Of a DNA stretch of 35,000 bases, positions 19,373 to 29,575 are shown piece by piece. Location of the stretch: assembly GCA_037447655.1 (NCBI GenBank), contig JBBHKE010000918.1, forward strand, positions 238,907 through 273,906, given 5' to 3'. The DNA is from Zygnema cylindricum. Taxonomy: Eukaryota > Streptophyta > Zygnematophyceae > Zygnematales > Zygnemataceae. Both the position numbers and the translations under genes were made by a program. Below the pieces are notes generated by a model, which was given only the letters and a program-made list of their open reading frames with translations, was not told the DNA's origin and searched no databases. The stretch's first letter is position 1. Each line of letters starts with the position of its first letter.

Positions 19373-20475
19373 TAGTGTTGTGTATCGGTAAAAAACTTAT
19401 CGCGATAACACCGATACCCATAGTTATCGGTTATCGAACAGTTAGAGGTCCCGATATATCGGTCCAAGACCAACAAATTCCATATCGGCGATAACTTAAA
19501 AAAATATGTAGTACGCATACTATAGTACTTTATAATATACTGTATTACATTATTTACATTATATATAGCTTGGCGTACCACATATAATAATATTTCGTAT
19601 CTATTTATAGATAATTATTTCGGACAGCGCAGCACGTAAACATAGACAAATTTAAAATAATGCCTAATAGTTCTAAAACTATACTACCGAAATGAAAAAA
19701 AAGTTAATACATTGTAAAATTCGAGAATCAAACTTAAAAAAAAAAAACGAACAAACAAACATAACAGAATGAACCGTCGATTTCCAATTTGTACGGATTT
19801 CAACTTTTTTGCGAAAACTACGTAGTATTCGTCTTTTCATGCTTTTGGGAATATTCGTGGAAATTTTACTGTACGGCAATGTACAAGAACGTACGAAAAG
19901 CGTAGTCTTAGAAAATCCTTAAAATATAAAAAAGTACGAAAATTTATCAGAAATGTACGAAATTGTATGAAAGAGTACCCTAAAAAACCTAATTGTACGA
20001 AATATCTACTAAAATATAAAGGTACGTACGGCAATGTACCTTGGAAACCCTGAAAAATCCCGTAAAATAATCCTAAAATGTACGAACATAGAAAGACACC
20101 GTACGTAACAGTAAAAATATTGTACGAGTACAAAGTAAGGTACGCATTTTATTTGCTTTTCATCATCGTTTGCTGCATACCGTACGTAGTATTCGTTAGT
20201 TTATACCGTGTGTATGGGACATTTATGGACTGAACACATCTGTCAGACTGCCGCCATTTACAACCACCATATTTATTTGTACAGTCCGTACAATTATCGC
20301 CGATAGTTATCGATATCAGTGTTATCACCGATAAATAACCGATATAACCGATAAATATCGGTTATTTATCGGTGATAACACCGATGGCGATATATCGTAC
20401 CAATATATCGATTATCGAGTACCCGAAAAATGTCTATATCGGTTATCGGCAAATCCGTACCGATACACAACACTA
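19373..20475. mobile_element. hAT-like non-autonomous element (subfamily 2) with perfect 8-bp target duplication
   Basis: Starts TAGTGTTGTGTATCGGTA (19373) and ends ACCGATACACAACACTA (20475), giving inverted termini of about 17 bp. The flanks are identical: ATAATTTG at 19365-19372 and at 20476-20483, the 8-bp duplication expected of hAT insertion. Subterminal regions carry many TATCGG/CCGATA repeats, and the interior has many TGTACGAA-type repeats. The 1.1-kb body encodes no transposase. It splits the 49-bp minisatellite. Confidence 0.78.
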
Positions 20476-20757
20476 ATAATTTGACGTTGCCGTGCGTCCG
20501 CTGTACGGACCACGTACGGTTGGCATAATTTGACGTTGCCGTGCGTCCGTTGTACGGACCGCGTACGGTTGGCATGATTCGACATTGTCAGTCGTCGCAG
20601 TACAGACCGCCGTACCGCTGGCGTAATGCAACATTGCCAGCCGTCCGCAGTACAAACTGCTTACGGTTGGAACAACTTAACGTCACCGTGCGTCCGCAGT
20701 ACGGACCGCCGTACCGTTGGCACAATGTAACGTTGCCGTGCGTTCGCAGTAAGGGTA
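20476..20757. repeat. GTAC-rich minisatellite, right part (unit about 49-50 bp)
   Basis: About five and a half consecutive copies, starting near 20479, 20528, 20578, 20627, 20676 and 20726. Each has TTGACGTTGCCGTGCGTCC, a GTACGGACC core and GTACGGTTGGCA. It continues the array interrupted by the hAT-like element, so the array pre-dates that insertion. Open frames on both strands here are translations of the repeat. Confidence 0.85.
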
Positions 20758-20822
20758 TGATAAACTGGACAGGGTACATGCCCGTGTAACGAGCGTTGAT
20801 TTACTAGTAATGTACAAAAAAC

Positions 20823-21724
20823 TAGTGTTGTGTATTGGTAAGCATTTACTGATAACCGATATGGACCATTTTTCTGGTTCCCGATAATCGATATATTGGT
20901 TCGATGTATCGTTATCAGTCTTATCGCCGATAAGGAACCGATAATATCGGGTACTTATCGGCGATAACACTGATAACGATAACTATCGGCGATAAATGTA
21001 CTTGTCGTACAGCTAAATGTACTAACCGTACAGATAAATGTACGGCATGTACACTCAGCTGTACGTCTTATTCCCCGTACATGCAGAAAGTACAGTAGCC
21101 GCCATGACGTCTGTATGGTTTTGGTACGGATACAATAAAAACGATGTACCTTTCACATCCGACGCCATGGCTTTGTCCCTTTATTCCTTGGGATCCACTA
21201 GACACCTGCCACGTGTCAATCTGTCAGCTTTTTTGGCATAAGCTGCCAAAAGAGCCATTCCGGGCTCACGCTGGCCGTCCGCTTCTACTTTTTCATTCCA
21301 AGTCGTCCGTTCGATTTCGGTGGCGCGCAGAATATTATTTTGCGTCCGTTGTACTTTGTTTCCGCCGTCCTTTTCCCGTTCCATGTTCACTAGTTTGTCT
21401 GTAAATTCCGTACGTTGTCATAAAATATTTTTGTACAGTTAACCGGCCGGCCAGCGTTTTCTGTGCTGCGTTGGCCGTAATTATTTACAGTTAATATTTA
21501 CGGAACGGAATCGTACACGTGGCATGACACGCTATATAGTGAAAATAGTATAATACAGTATTTAATAACGTAATATAGTATGCGTACTATATATTTTTAT
21601 AGTTATCGCCGATATGGAATTTGTTGGTCTCGGACCGATATATCGGTAACTCTGACCGTTCGATAACCGATAACTATCGGTATCGGTGTTATCGCGATAA
21701 GTTTTTTACCGATACACAACACTA
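20823..21724. mobile_element. Second subfamily-2 hAT-like element, opposite orientation
   Basis: Begins TAGTGTTGTGTATTGGTA and ends ACCGATACACAACACTA. Its first 180 bp match the reverse complement of the right end of the element at 19373-20475. Its last 180 bp match the reverse complement of that element's left end, including GACCAACAAATTCCATATCGGC. The two copies therefore lie in inverted orientation about 350 bp apart. I see no 8-bp duplication here (flanks CAAAAAAC and ACGTTTTG). The interior differs between the copies and holds no transposase. Confidence 0.68.
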
Positions 21725-22590
21725 ACGTTTTGACTATGTGAAAGTACGATTTGTGTACGATTTGTCAGATTTTGTACAAGTACCTTTATTAGTGTAAGCA
21801 TATTTGCGACAGACATATATTTTTTTCAACGAAGCCAAATAAGCATTAGTAAACAATTAGAATATATGTTTTTTTGTGAAATTTTTCAAATTCCTAATTA
21901 GCACAAATCACTCTAATTATTCCAATGAGCAGAAAAAACCTGTACGCTAATAGCGATTGGCGGTGTAGTGTACTTATGTTTTTGACCCTGTAGTTCGATA
22001 GTCTATTAGGCCAATTTGCGAATGACCCACAAAATAGCGCCGCAAAAGATTAACAATTGGGATAGCACGTAGGAAATCTGGCGGATCCGTTCTTTTATAC
22101 ACATGTTATATGAAAAATTTATGTAAAGTTTATGAAATGTTTATGAAAAAACATAAAAACACCAAGAAACAACTCTGTAAAATTCTTTAAAAACTTGTAG
22201 TTCTCGACAAAGATAAACTGATTTGGCCAAATCGGGGACTGATCTCGAAAAAAGAAAAAATAGCATGCGTAAAAAAATAATCTATATATATGGCGAGTGG
22301 TCAATGGCCAAAATTTTGACATGATTTGTAGCGATCTATGGGGAAATTGCCAAAACGAGAGATTTTTACCCGCAAATAGCTAAATGGAACCAGGTTTTGT
22401 GTTTGGGATGTATGTAGAGTGAAAGTGTGAAAGTGTCTGGCAACAGAAAGAGTTACATGTTCCATGCAACCAAAATACTGACGCATATTTATTTGTCCAT
22501 TTGATCTAGATGAGTGACCTATAAATTGGACAAACAAAATGTGGTGACCTCCTAGAATCTCCAACCCAAATAATGATCCCTCTTCTTCTA
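21725..22590. other. Gap without recognised genes
   Basis: Includes GTACGCTAATAGCGATTGGCGGTGTAGTGTA-like sequence at 21940-21970, a single arm related to the TA-flanked elements. The remainder is AT-rich and unassigned. Confidence 0.4.
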
Positions 22591-23283
22591 AAAGCTTCAG
22601 CCATGGCTTCTTACTAGGGTTTTGTGACCGTCTTTTCGTGTACCTGGCGTCAAATTTGGCGTGGGGATACTCTGAAGAACGTCTTTTTAAAAAACTTTCT
22701 ATTGTTAAGCAAATCATCCCCCTCCGCTATCTCGTTTTCTCTTAATAGGGTCCGCCAGTTTCTGTCGATTTCCTTCTTACCTTTTGTGGCCATCTCCTGC
22801 CATCTTGGCCGCCCAATTTGGCGTGCCATTAATCAGGCATCGAGATTTTTGCACTTAATACTTTCTTACGTCAATATCAGCTCGTATTTTAGGGAATTTC
22901 TTTTTAGCCGTCGACCTTACTGAAGATTCGGCCATGGCTTCCCACTAGGGTTTTTTGACCTTCCCATCTTTTATCTGGCGCTTAATTTTGTGTACACGTA
23001 GTCTAAAAAATTAATTTTCGACACCCTTTCTACCAAAGGGCGAATCACCCTTTTCCCAAATCGGGTATTCTAGTTTCGGCTGATTTTTTTTTTCTATTTA
23101 TGGACTTCTCTTTTGATCTCTGCCATTATCATTGGTGCGGCGGATGTCACTCACCAGTTTTTTCAGCAAAACCAGTATTATTCCTTACAACTCAGCTTGT
23201 GTACTTTTTTTTTTTGTGGCGCACACGGTACTCGTCGGCATCGGTTGCCTTAATTTGTTTTTTCCAGTTTTCTTCCTACCCCC
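22590..23283 (+). other. Probable 5' leader of the LINE remnant, with a repeated block
   Basis: A roughly 65-bp block (GCCATGGCTTC, ACTAGGGTTTT, TGACC, then TCTGGCG/CCTGGCG...) occurs at about 22598 and again at about 22930, 331 bp apart. Repeated 5' leaders are common in LINEs, and this region leads directly into the zinc-finger ORF. The link is by position only. Confidence 0.4.
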
Positions 23284-23823
23284 ATGTACCCTTCAATCTA
23301 TAAAGCAAACCTTTACACAAACCCATGTGGGGAAGAACATCCTAATGAGCCTGTGCCCCTCCTAGCTCTACGAACCTTATTCCATCCCCATCTTCATGCC
23401 CAGAGCCTACCCCTAATCTTGTTCCCCCTTACCGTCCCCCCCATTTTGGGGAGCATTCTCAACATTTACATCCTAGCTCTACGAACCTTATTCCATCCTC
23501 ATCTTCATGCCCAGAGCCTACCCCTAATCTTGTTCCCCCTTACCGACCCCCCCCATTTTGGGGAGTATTCTCAACATTTGCATGCACACTGGCGTGTCCA
23601 CCCACCCGTCCCCATCGTCTCTCATGTGGCTTCTTCATTCACCGAGCCCACTTTGAATCCCCCATTAAATCCTAGTCCTCTTAGGGTGCCGTGCCCTCAG
23701 TGTGGAAAGTTGTTTGTTGCGAGTGGGGGTTTGTCGAGACATTTGAATTCATGTCCTCTCACCCCTAAAGGAATTCCACCCCTCACCAAAGGCCATCCTC
23801 CTCCCTCAAGTATCAGCCAATAA
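23284..23823 (+). CDS. N-terminal ORF of a LINE-type retroelement with a C2HC zinc finger
   Basis: A 179-codon Pro/Leu/His-rich frame. Residues about 138-158 hold a zinc finger with CPQC, then 12 residues, then HLNSC (C-X2-C-X12-H-X3-C), with GGLSRH in the helix. N-terminal zinc fingers of this shape occur in LINEs of the R2/NeSL group and help target DNA (established knowledge). An in-frame 37-residue duplication (LALRTLFHPHLHAQ...) lies at about residues 27-100. The frame ends at 23823, where a full element would read on to the reverse transcriptase, so this is probably the front part of one broken ORF. The true start is uncertain. Confidence 0.55.
   Translation: MYPSIYKANLYTNPCGEEHPNEPVPLLALRTLFHPHLHAQSLPLILFPLTVPPILGSILNIYILALRTLFHPHLHAQSLPLILFPLTDPPHFGEYSQHLHAHWRVHPPVPIVSHVASSFTEPTLNPPLNPSPLRVPCPQCGKLFVASGGLSRHLNSCPLTPKGIPPLTKGHPPPSSISQ
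23361..23582 (+). repeat. 111-bp in-frame tandem duplication
   Basis: Two head-to-tail copies start CCTAGCTCTACGAACC at 23361 and 23472. The period is exactly 111 bp, or 37 codons, and the copies differ at a few bases. It lies inside the LINE N-terminal ORF and keeps its frame. Confidence 0.85.
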
Positions 23824-25450
23824 CCCTCTCCAATAAATTGGGACTTTGTTCGACGCTTAGACGTCGTTGGATGTTACCACCAAGGCTATCCTCGGCCTAG
23901 GCTCTACACTTGTATTCCCAACCATCTTCGTGAATCTTTCCTAGAGGCTCTTCGACTCCCTTTGGTTTTATTGGCCATCGATATCACTAATCATGCAACG
24001 CGACACTTACTTTTTTTAATCCCACTTTGGGTTTTGGTTTTGCCACCGAGGAGGGGGGGGGATCGGGGCTCGTGAGACTAAGCCGCGGTGTCAATGGTTT
24101 TTGAGAGGGGTCTGGGAGTCCTTCTAACAGGAGCATATAAGTCTTTCCATGTCCCCCCCTCAACGGCGTGCCCCATTCCCAAGCTCCATGGCTAGTTTGC
24201 ATTAGGCTGTCCACCTTCGTCGTTCTGACGAGTATTCTCGAGATCCTTTTGCTTTTTAACCTTTTTCAGCCATCTCCATCTTCCGAGGCGACGGTTGAGG
24301 CCTAACGTTTGTTACACCCCCCGGCCCCTGAAGAGATCCTCCATTTTGTAGAAGTCCACGATCCTCTAGAATCGTTCTACTTAGAGCGTGAAGCATTTAC
24401 TACAACTTTGTTTCGGTCGCCTCATCTTTCTGCGGGGGGCCTATGTGGGATGGTGTACGAACTCATTCGTGACGTATTTCCTCCTTACACTTTTCCTCGA
24501 GAGGATGTACTCCTCTATGATGTATTTCCTACTTACAAACCCTCTCAAGGTTTTGATCTTTTTTTTAAGGTGGCTTCAAAGATGACTCGATGACATGTTT
24601 CTTAAAAAGTTTTACCCATTCTCTCTGTGCCTCGCCTTCTCGCTGTTTCTAAGTTTGCTTAGGGAATTCGCCCAATTGCTATCAGTGGGGTGTTTTACCG
24701 TTTGGTCCCTAGCGCGATGTATATTAAACTCTTAGGGGCTTTCCATGACCATTTCTCACCGCACTAGTTCGGCGTTGCTACAGAGGGGGGTAGTGAGGCA
24801 GATATTCATGGTCTTCAAGCAATTTTGGATCTCCATCCGGATAGGGTGGTCCTCCAGGTAGAAGTTGCTAACGCCTTTAACACTGTTAACCATAATGCTA
24901 TCTTACGAGAATTGAGGTAGCTCCATCTTATATGAACCTAATTTTCCCTTTTGTTGGTGCATTTTATTATCTCTCGAGCTCCCCCATCTTTCCTCTAGGC
25001 TGTCCTTTTGGTGAGGTTGCCATTTTGGAGTTTGCAACTAGCACTTGTATATGTGATCCTTTGGGGACCTTTTTTTTGCATTAGCTCACCTTCAAGCTTT
25101 ATGTGACTGTGCCACAACTTTCTCTGGTTGTTTATTGCTTTCCATTTCAAATGATACTCATATTGTGGGCCCTTGTGACCAAGTTTTATTTGCCCTTTCC
25201 CGTTTTTGCAAAACAACTTCATCGGATTGGTTTGTTAATTAAGCTGTCTAAACGTGTGGCTGGATGCTCGCAAGGTTTACCTCCAAATTACCCTGTTTTT
25301 TTGGGTTTTCGAATTGCATCTCCGACGCATGGTATTAAAGGTTTAGGCTCTCCAATCAGTGACCAATCTTTTGTCAACCAAGTTGTCACTGATGCTTTGT
25401 TTGAGGACCTCTCTGTTGAAAATATTAGTTTAATATGGTATTTTCTAGGT
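23824..25450 (+). pseudogene. Decayed LINE reverse-transcriptase region
   Basis: Fragments of one RT appear in order over several frames. A pre-RT part spans 24309-24593 (LFRSPHLSAGGLCG). At 24662-24917 a frame reads IRPIAISGVFYRLV, GVATEGGSEADIHGL and VVLQVEVANAFNTVN, interrupted by a TAG after SPH. CDPLGTFFLH near 25055 is the remnant of the QGDPLG box. The residue normally Asp in box A (VDVANAFN) is Glu here. No endonuclease domain and no FADD-type box were recognised, because the region between boxes is too decayed. The order zinc finger then RT favours an R2/NeSL-like LINE, but this is not certain. The element is inactive. Confidence 0.65.
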
Positions 25451-25470
25451 CTAAATAATTTGCTACAAAT

Positions 25471-25697
25471 AGGAAAAGAAAAAGGCGGACAGCATGCCTC
25501 CACCTCCTTTCTCTACCCACCATACTTGTCGTAGTCACTGAGGGATAAAGAGGGTGCCTCAGCCATGGGTGTCCTAGCTTAAGCAGGCAGGACTAAAGAG
25601 TGACTTATGTCTCTCTCAATAAAAGGTTGGGTCCGGCAGGACTCGAACCTCTGACCAGCAAAGCGCCGCGTAGCCGTTAGCTCTAACCAGTCTGTTG
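25471..25697 (-). mobile_element. tRNA-derived SINE candidate
   Basis: On the minus strand from about 25697 the sequence has ACTGGTTAGAGCTAACGG (A-box-like) and, about 35 bp on, AGGTTCGAGTCCTGCC (a B box matching GGTTCRANNCC). This is the internal RNA polymerase III promoter pair of tRNA genes. The acceptor stem does not pair, so it is not a working tRNA. A non-tRNA body follows (AACCTTTTATTGAGAGAGAC...), ending in a T-rich tail near 25475. I found no clear target duplication. It lies between the LINE remnant and the copia LTR. Confidence 0.5.
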
Positions 25698-25772
25698 TAG
25701 AAGTCCGTTAAGGTACATTAGGTTTGATAAATTTTTAAACACTATTAAGACCATGAATTCGATTAACGGAAC

Positions 25773-26496
25773 TGAAATTCTGTGGTCTCCATTGACCCAT
25801 AGAATGAGCAGCTTATGTAAAGCCTCTATGATAATATTTGCCCCTTCCACTTTCCCACCGAATAAGCGCCCCCCAGGCACAAAGGTTTTATGACCACCCT
25901 AACCCCTGTGAGGAGAAGACTTCTCTGAGTCAAACGCAAAAAGAATCACTGAATTTGCTCCCTTGAGCAGTAAGTTATGGCTGGTCAAAGATGACCTTTA
26001 TAGTTACAAGCTCTCTTAGAGAGAGGTCCCTAAATATCACTAAGTCTTGATCTGCCTACTCACGACTACCTAAACCCTAGTCCAATAGGAACACTATATA
26101 GTACAAAAAGGTACAATAGGCGATGTACTTATTGTACGGCTATTGTACGACAAGGTCTACAAGGCGACACTTGTCAAATCGGAAGCCATGGTTCCTCCTC
26201 CCATCTTCTCCAGTATCAAATAATGTGGTGCCACGTGGCACCGCGTGACGCTATCTCCGTATGCCGCCAAATGCTCACTTCGCGTGGCGGCTATAATGCC
26301 GACCGTCTGATCAAAACATATTTTACACGGTGGTTCAAATCTGGATTTAGGCAACATTTTGGTAAAATATCCTCTACTTCAAAATCTGCAACTTTCTAAA
26401 TATGGCGGCAGCCATGGCGTGCCTTTGATCCTCACTCTCTTTCTTTAAAGTAAAACTAAAATAGACAAGTGAACTTGTAATTACCTCTTTTCAACA
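25773..26496 (-). repeat. 3' LTR of copia element 2
   Basis: Bounded by TG (25773) and CA (26496). It aligns along its length with 30776-31663 (for example GAATGAGCAGC, CGCAAAAAGAAT, AAGTTATGGCTGGTCAAAG, GGAAGCCATGGTTCCTCC). It is about 160 bp shorter than its partner because the segment between two GGTTCA sites is missing here. The minus-strand polypurine-like AAAAGGAG lies just inside. It contains G-box-like CCACGTGG near 26232. By eye the two LTRs differ at roughly one base in ten, suggesting an old insertion. Confidence 0.82.
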
Positions 26497-26526
26497 CTCC
26501 TTTTAATTCCTAGTCACTTTTTAATT

Positions 26527-28950
26527 TTAATTCACAGTTTTCTCTGCAATAATCAACTTAGGGGAAGGCACTAGTTTTGTCATCATGTCTACAATCATTT
26601 CTCTATCAGTTTTATGAACCAATTTAATAATTTTATTTTCAACCTTCTCTTTGACAAAGCTTAGTCTAATATCTATATGCTTAGCTTTAAAGCGATGTTT
26701 CGGATTGGCTGCAATAAAGATACCAACTTGATTATCACAAAAAATATTTTGAGTTCCAGACTTCATGAACCCAAGTTCTTCAAGAAGAGATTTAACCCAC
26801 ATTAATTCTTTGGTGGCAGCATAGTAAGCCATGTATTCAGCCTCCATAGTGGACTGATCAACTACTTTTTGTTGCTTGCTACTCCAACAACATGCACCGG
26901 ATCCAGTTTGCAACACATATCTAGTCGTACACCGCCTTAAAGGCACATCTCCATATATGGCATCACTCCAGGTGGTGATCTCAGTGTGCTCCCCTCCCAA
27001 ATGCAACCATAATTCCCTTGTCCCCACCAGATATCTCATCACCCTTTTGGCAGCCTCCTTGTTTCTCTTTCTTAGTTCATTTAGACTTATACTAAGGACA
27101 CCTACAGCTGCAGCTATATCTGGACGGGTACAGTTTATAAAATAAATTAATCTGCCTACAATCCGCCGATAAGGAATATTTTCCATAAATTTTCTTTCTA
27201 TCTCATCCATCTCATCATTAATGATCAATATTCCTCTCTCTTCACTCCCTTAAACACTTTCTTCAAATCCATAGGAGTAGTACATCCGTTTGCCTTTTCC
27301 ATCTGAAATTTTTCTAGCATATTACCGATTGCTTCTTTTTGAGTGAGTCTTATAATTCTATTCCCTCTATCTCTCTCCATCTGAATTCCCAAAATATACT
27401 TTGCTTCGCCGAGATCTTTCATATCAAAACTGCTTCTAAGATCCCGTTTTAGTTTGTTAATTTTATCTAAGGACTTGCTTAAGACCAACAAATCATCCAC
27501 ATATATAGCAATAAATATCACTCCATTCTCATCCTCAAATAAATATATAGAGTGATCTAAACTAATTCTTATATACCCCAAACCGGTCAGAAATTCGTCT
27601 AGCTTTATATTCCATTGTCGCGAGGCTTACTTAAGCCCATAGAGTGATTTTATCAGTTTACAAACCTTGCTTTCTTCCCCACTTTCCACGAATCCTTCTG
27701 GTTGCCTCATGTAAATTTCTTCTTCCAACTCTCCGTGCAAAAAGGTCGTTTTAATATCCATTTGGTGTATTTACATATCCTCTGCTGCGGCTATACTTAA
27801 AAGGATTCTAACAAAAGAAAAATTGACTACAGGTGCAAAGGTTTCTTCGTAGTCTATCCCTTCTTTTTGAGTATAACCTTTTGCAACTAACCTAGCTTTG
27901 TACCTCTCAATGGTATTATCGGGGTTTAATTTAAATTTAAAAACCCACTTACTGAAACTCTGAGACCTGCATTGGCCCTCAGAGTATGCAGATCCAAAAG
28001 AAGCTAATCTAGATAGTGCCGACTCCAAGTTGATATAAACCCAAATGACTGACCCCTTGACATTCAAAACCCCAATATAGATTCACCCTTGTGAAATAAC
28101 ACTTCCTGTGTGCTTAGTTTCACCACAGAATGCAAAGTTAGAATATGAGATTTGGACACATTCACCCACTTTGACTTTCCCTTATAAATGCAGCCACCCT
28201 GGCAGACAAAAAACTCTGAACGACTACACCCTTGTGTAGCCTAGACTCCCCTGAGTCCGCAGCAAAAAGAATCACTGAAAATGGTCAAGTAAATTGAAAG
28301 TTATGGCTGCCCAAAGTTTGCCATTTATACAGGGTGCTCTCTGGGAGAGACAGCTGCCTACCCAGAATTTATCTAAGTCCTATTCCCTCTCTAGAACTCT
28401 ATCTACTGAAGTACGGCACCAATCAAATTACTGTGTCGTACAGAAAAAATACAGGTACCGGTGTACTTTATGTACGGCCATTGTACGACATGGCCAAAAT
28501 GTCGACACGTGTCATATCCGGATTTGTTCCCGTAATCTCTGGAGTTGCCGCAATCCAATGTAGTGTTACCACGTGTCACACAATGTGGCGGTGATTAGAC
28601 TCAGCCCAAAACTTCAGCCTTATCCTCTTGTCACTTAACATATTTCTGGACATATCTCCTAAAGTTCTAATTACTCTTTCTGCTACTCCATTTTTTTCTG
28701 GATTATAGGGAACAATTTTCTCATGATGAATTCCTTCTTCTTTAAGATATTCTTCAAATTCCCTTGAGGTGTATTCTTTCCCATTATCACTTTTTATCTC
28801 TTTTATTGAGGTTTTATGTAGCTTTTCACTCCATACTTTATACTCTTTGAAACATCTTAATACCTTTGACTTATGTATGAGAAAGTACACCTTCGTGTAT
28901 CTAGACCAATCAGCTATGATAGTTAACATCCATCTCTTCCCCCCATGTGA
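26527..28950 (-). pseudogene. Copia element 2 pol, C-terminal half: integrase core, RT and RNase H, broken
   Basis: Minus-strand order is integrase core (28929 to 28600), with ADWSRY, KSDNGKEY and NGVAERVIRTL supplying the D, D and E positions. An unrelated insert follows (27953-28598), then RT from 27950 ([31 protein letters not shown]). An intact YVDD box lies near 27495 and RNase H near 27000-26600 (STMEAEYMAYY, FCDNQ). Defects are a stop just after AAAEDM (about 27768), a stop in LYGLK-stop-ASRQW (about 27630) and a frameshift at about 27225. About 250 residues normally found between integrase and RT are missing. It cannot make a working polyprotein. Confidence 0.88.
27953..28598. repeat. 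Fragment of a related LTR inside copia element 2
   Basis: Starts TGAAACTCTGAGACC, like the LTR start TGAAATTCTGTGGTC of element 2. It continues with diverged LTR sequence (GCAAAAAGAATCACTGAAAA, AAGTTATGGCTG, TGTACGGCCATTGTACGACA, CCACGTGTCAC). It stops after GTGGCGG, at the point equivalent to about 26288, so the last 200 bp of the LTR are absent. It replaces the integrase-RT junction of the host element. Confidence 0.68.
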
Positions 28951-29575
28951 AGCATACTTAGCAGGTTCCCAAACATCAGTGTGAACTAGATATAATACTT
29001 TCTCTCTCCTAAATGTGGTTCCCTTTGGAAATGGAAGTCTATGAATCTTCCCTTGGGCACATCCACTAAAATCATCAAAGGTCTCATCATTTCAAAAGTA
29101 ATACCCTCCACTATTCCTTTTTTCTTCATTTTCTTTAATCTATCTAGATGCACATGCCCCAACCTTTTATGCCAAAGCATCATCTCACTTGCACATGAGT
29201 AGAGAACACTCTTTTCATTGCAAAGAACAATTATGAACATTCCTTGACTGCCCTTCTCAGCTATGAAATAAACCTCATTATCAAAGCTTGCTACGAAGAT
29301 TCCTTTCCTAGTTCCTCTTTCAAACTCCTTGTCATCTAGGATAGCTGTTATGACTAGGTTCTTGCTAAGATGTGGAATGTAAAGAACGTATGGGAGTGTT
29401 AGACTTGAGGCCTTTCCATCAACTAGAACCTTCAAGTCAACAATTCCAACAAGACTTGTGTTTTCTACTCTACCATCTCCGTACTCTATCTTAACTGTTG
29501 GGATCTTTCTCAGTTTAGTGAACTACCGCTTATCTTTGCACATATGCATTGAAGCCCCTGAGTCTATGATCCACC
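28951..29575 (-). pseudogene. Copia element 2 protease and GAG-pre-integrase region, broken
   Basis: Minus strand from about 29570: WIIDSGASMHMC contains the aspartic protease active-site triad DSG. A TAG near 29524 follows in the same frame. From 29435 a 149-codon frame runs through the protease tail (LTLPYVLYIPHLSKNL) to the pre-integrase zinc region (MLWHKRLGHVHLDRL). A frameshift near 28986-29000 separates it from the integrase core. The reading frame also changes between gag and protease. Confidence 0.8.

Noticed and set aside
20366-20789. Overlapping ORFs with YCGRT/RTHGNV-type repeats
   Set aside because: Translations of the 49-bp minisatellite; frames open on both strands because of the repeat.
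25620-25697. Complete tRNA gene on the minus strand
   Set aside because: A and B boxes are present but the 5' and 3' acceptor sequences do not pair and the T-arm has only about three pairs; better explained as a SINE head.
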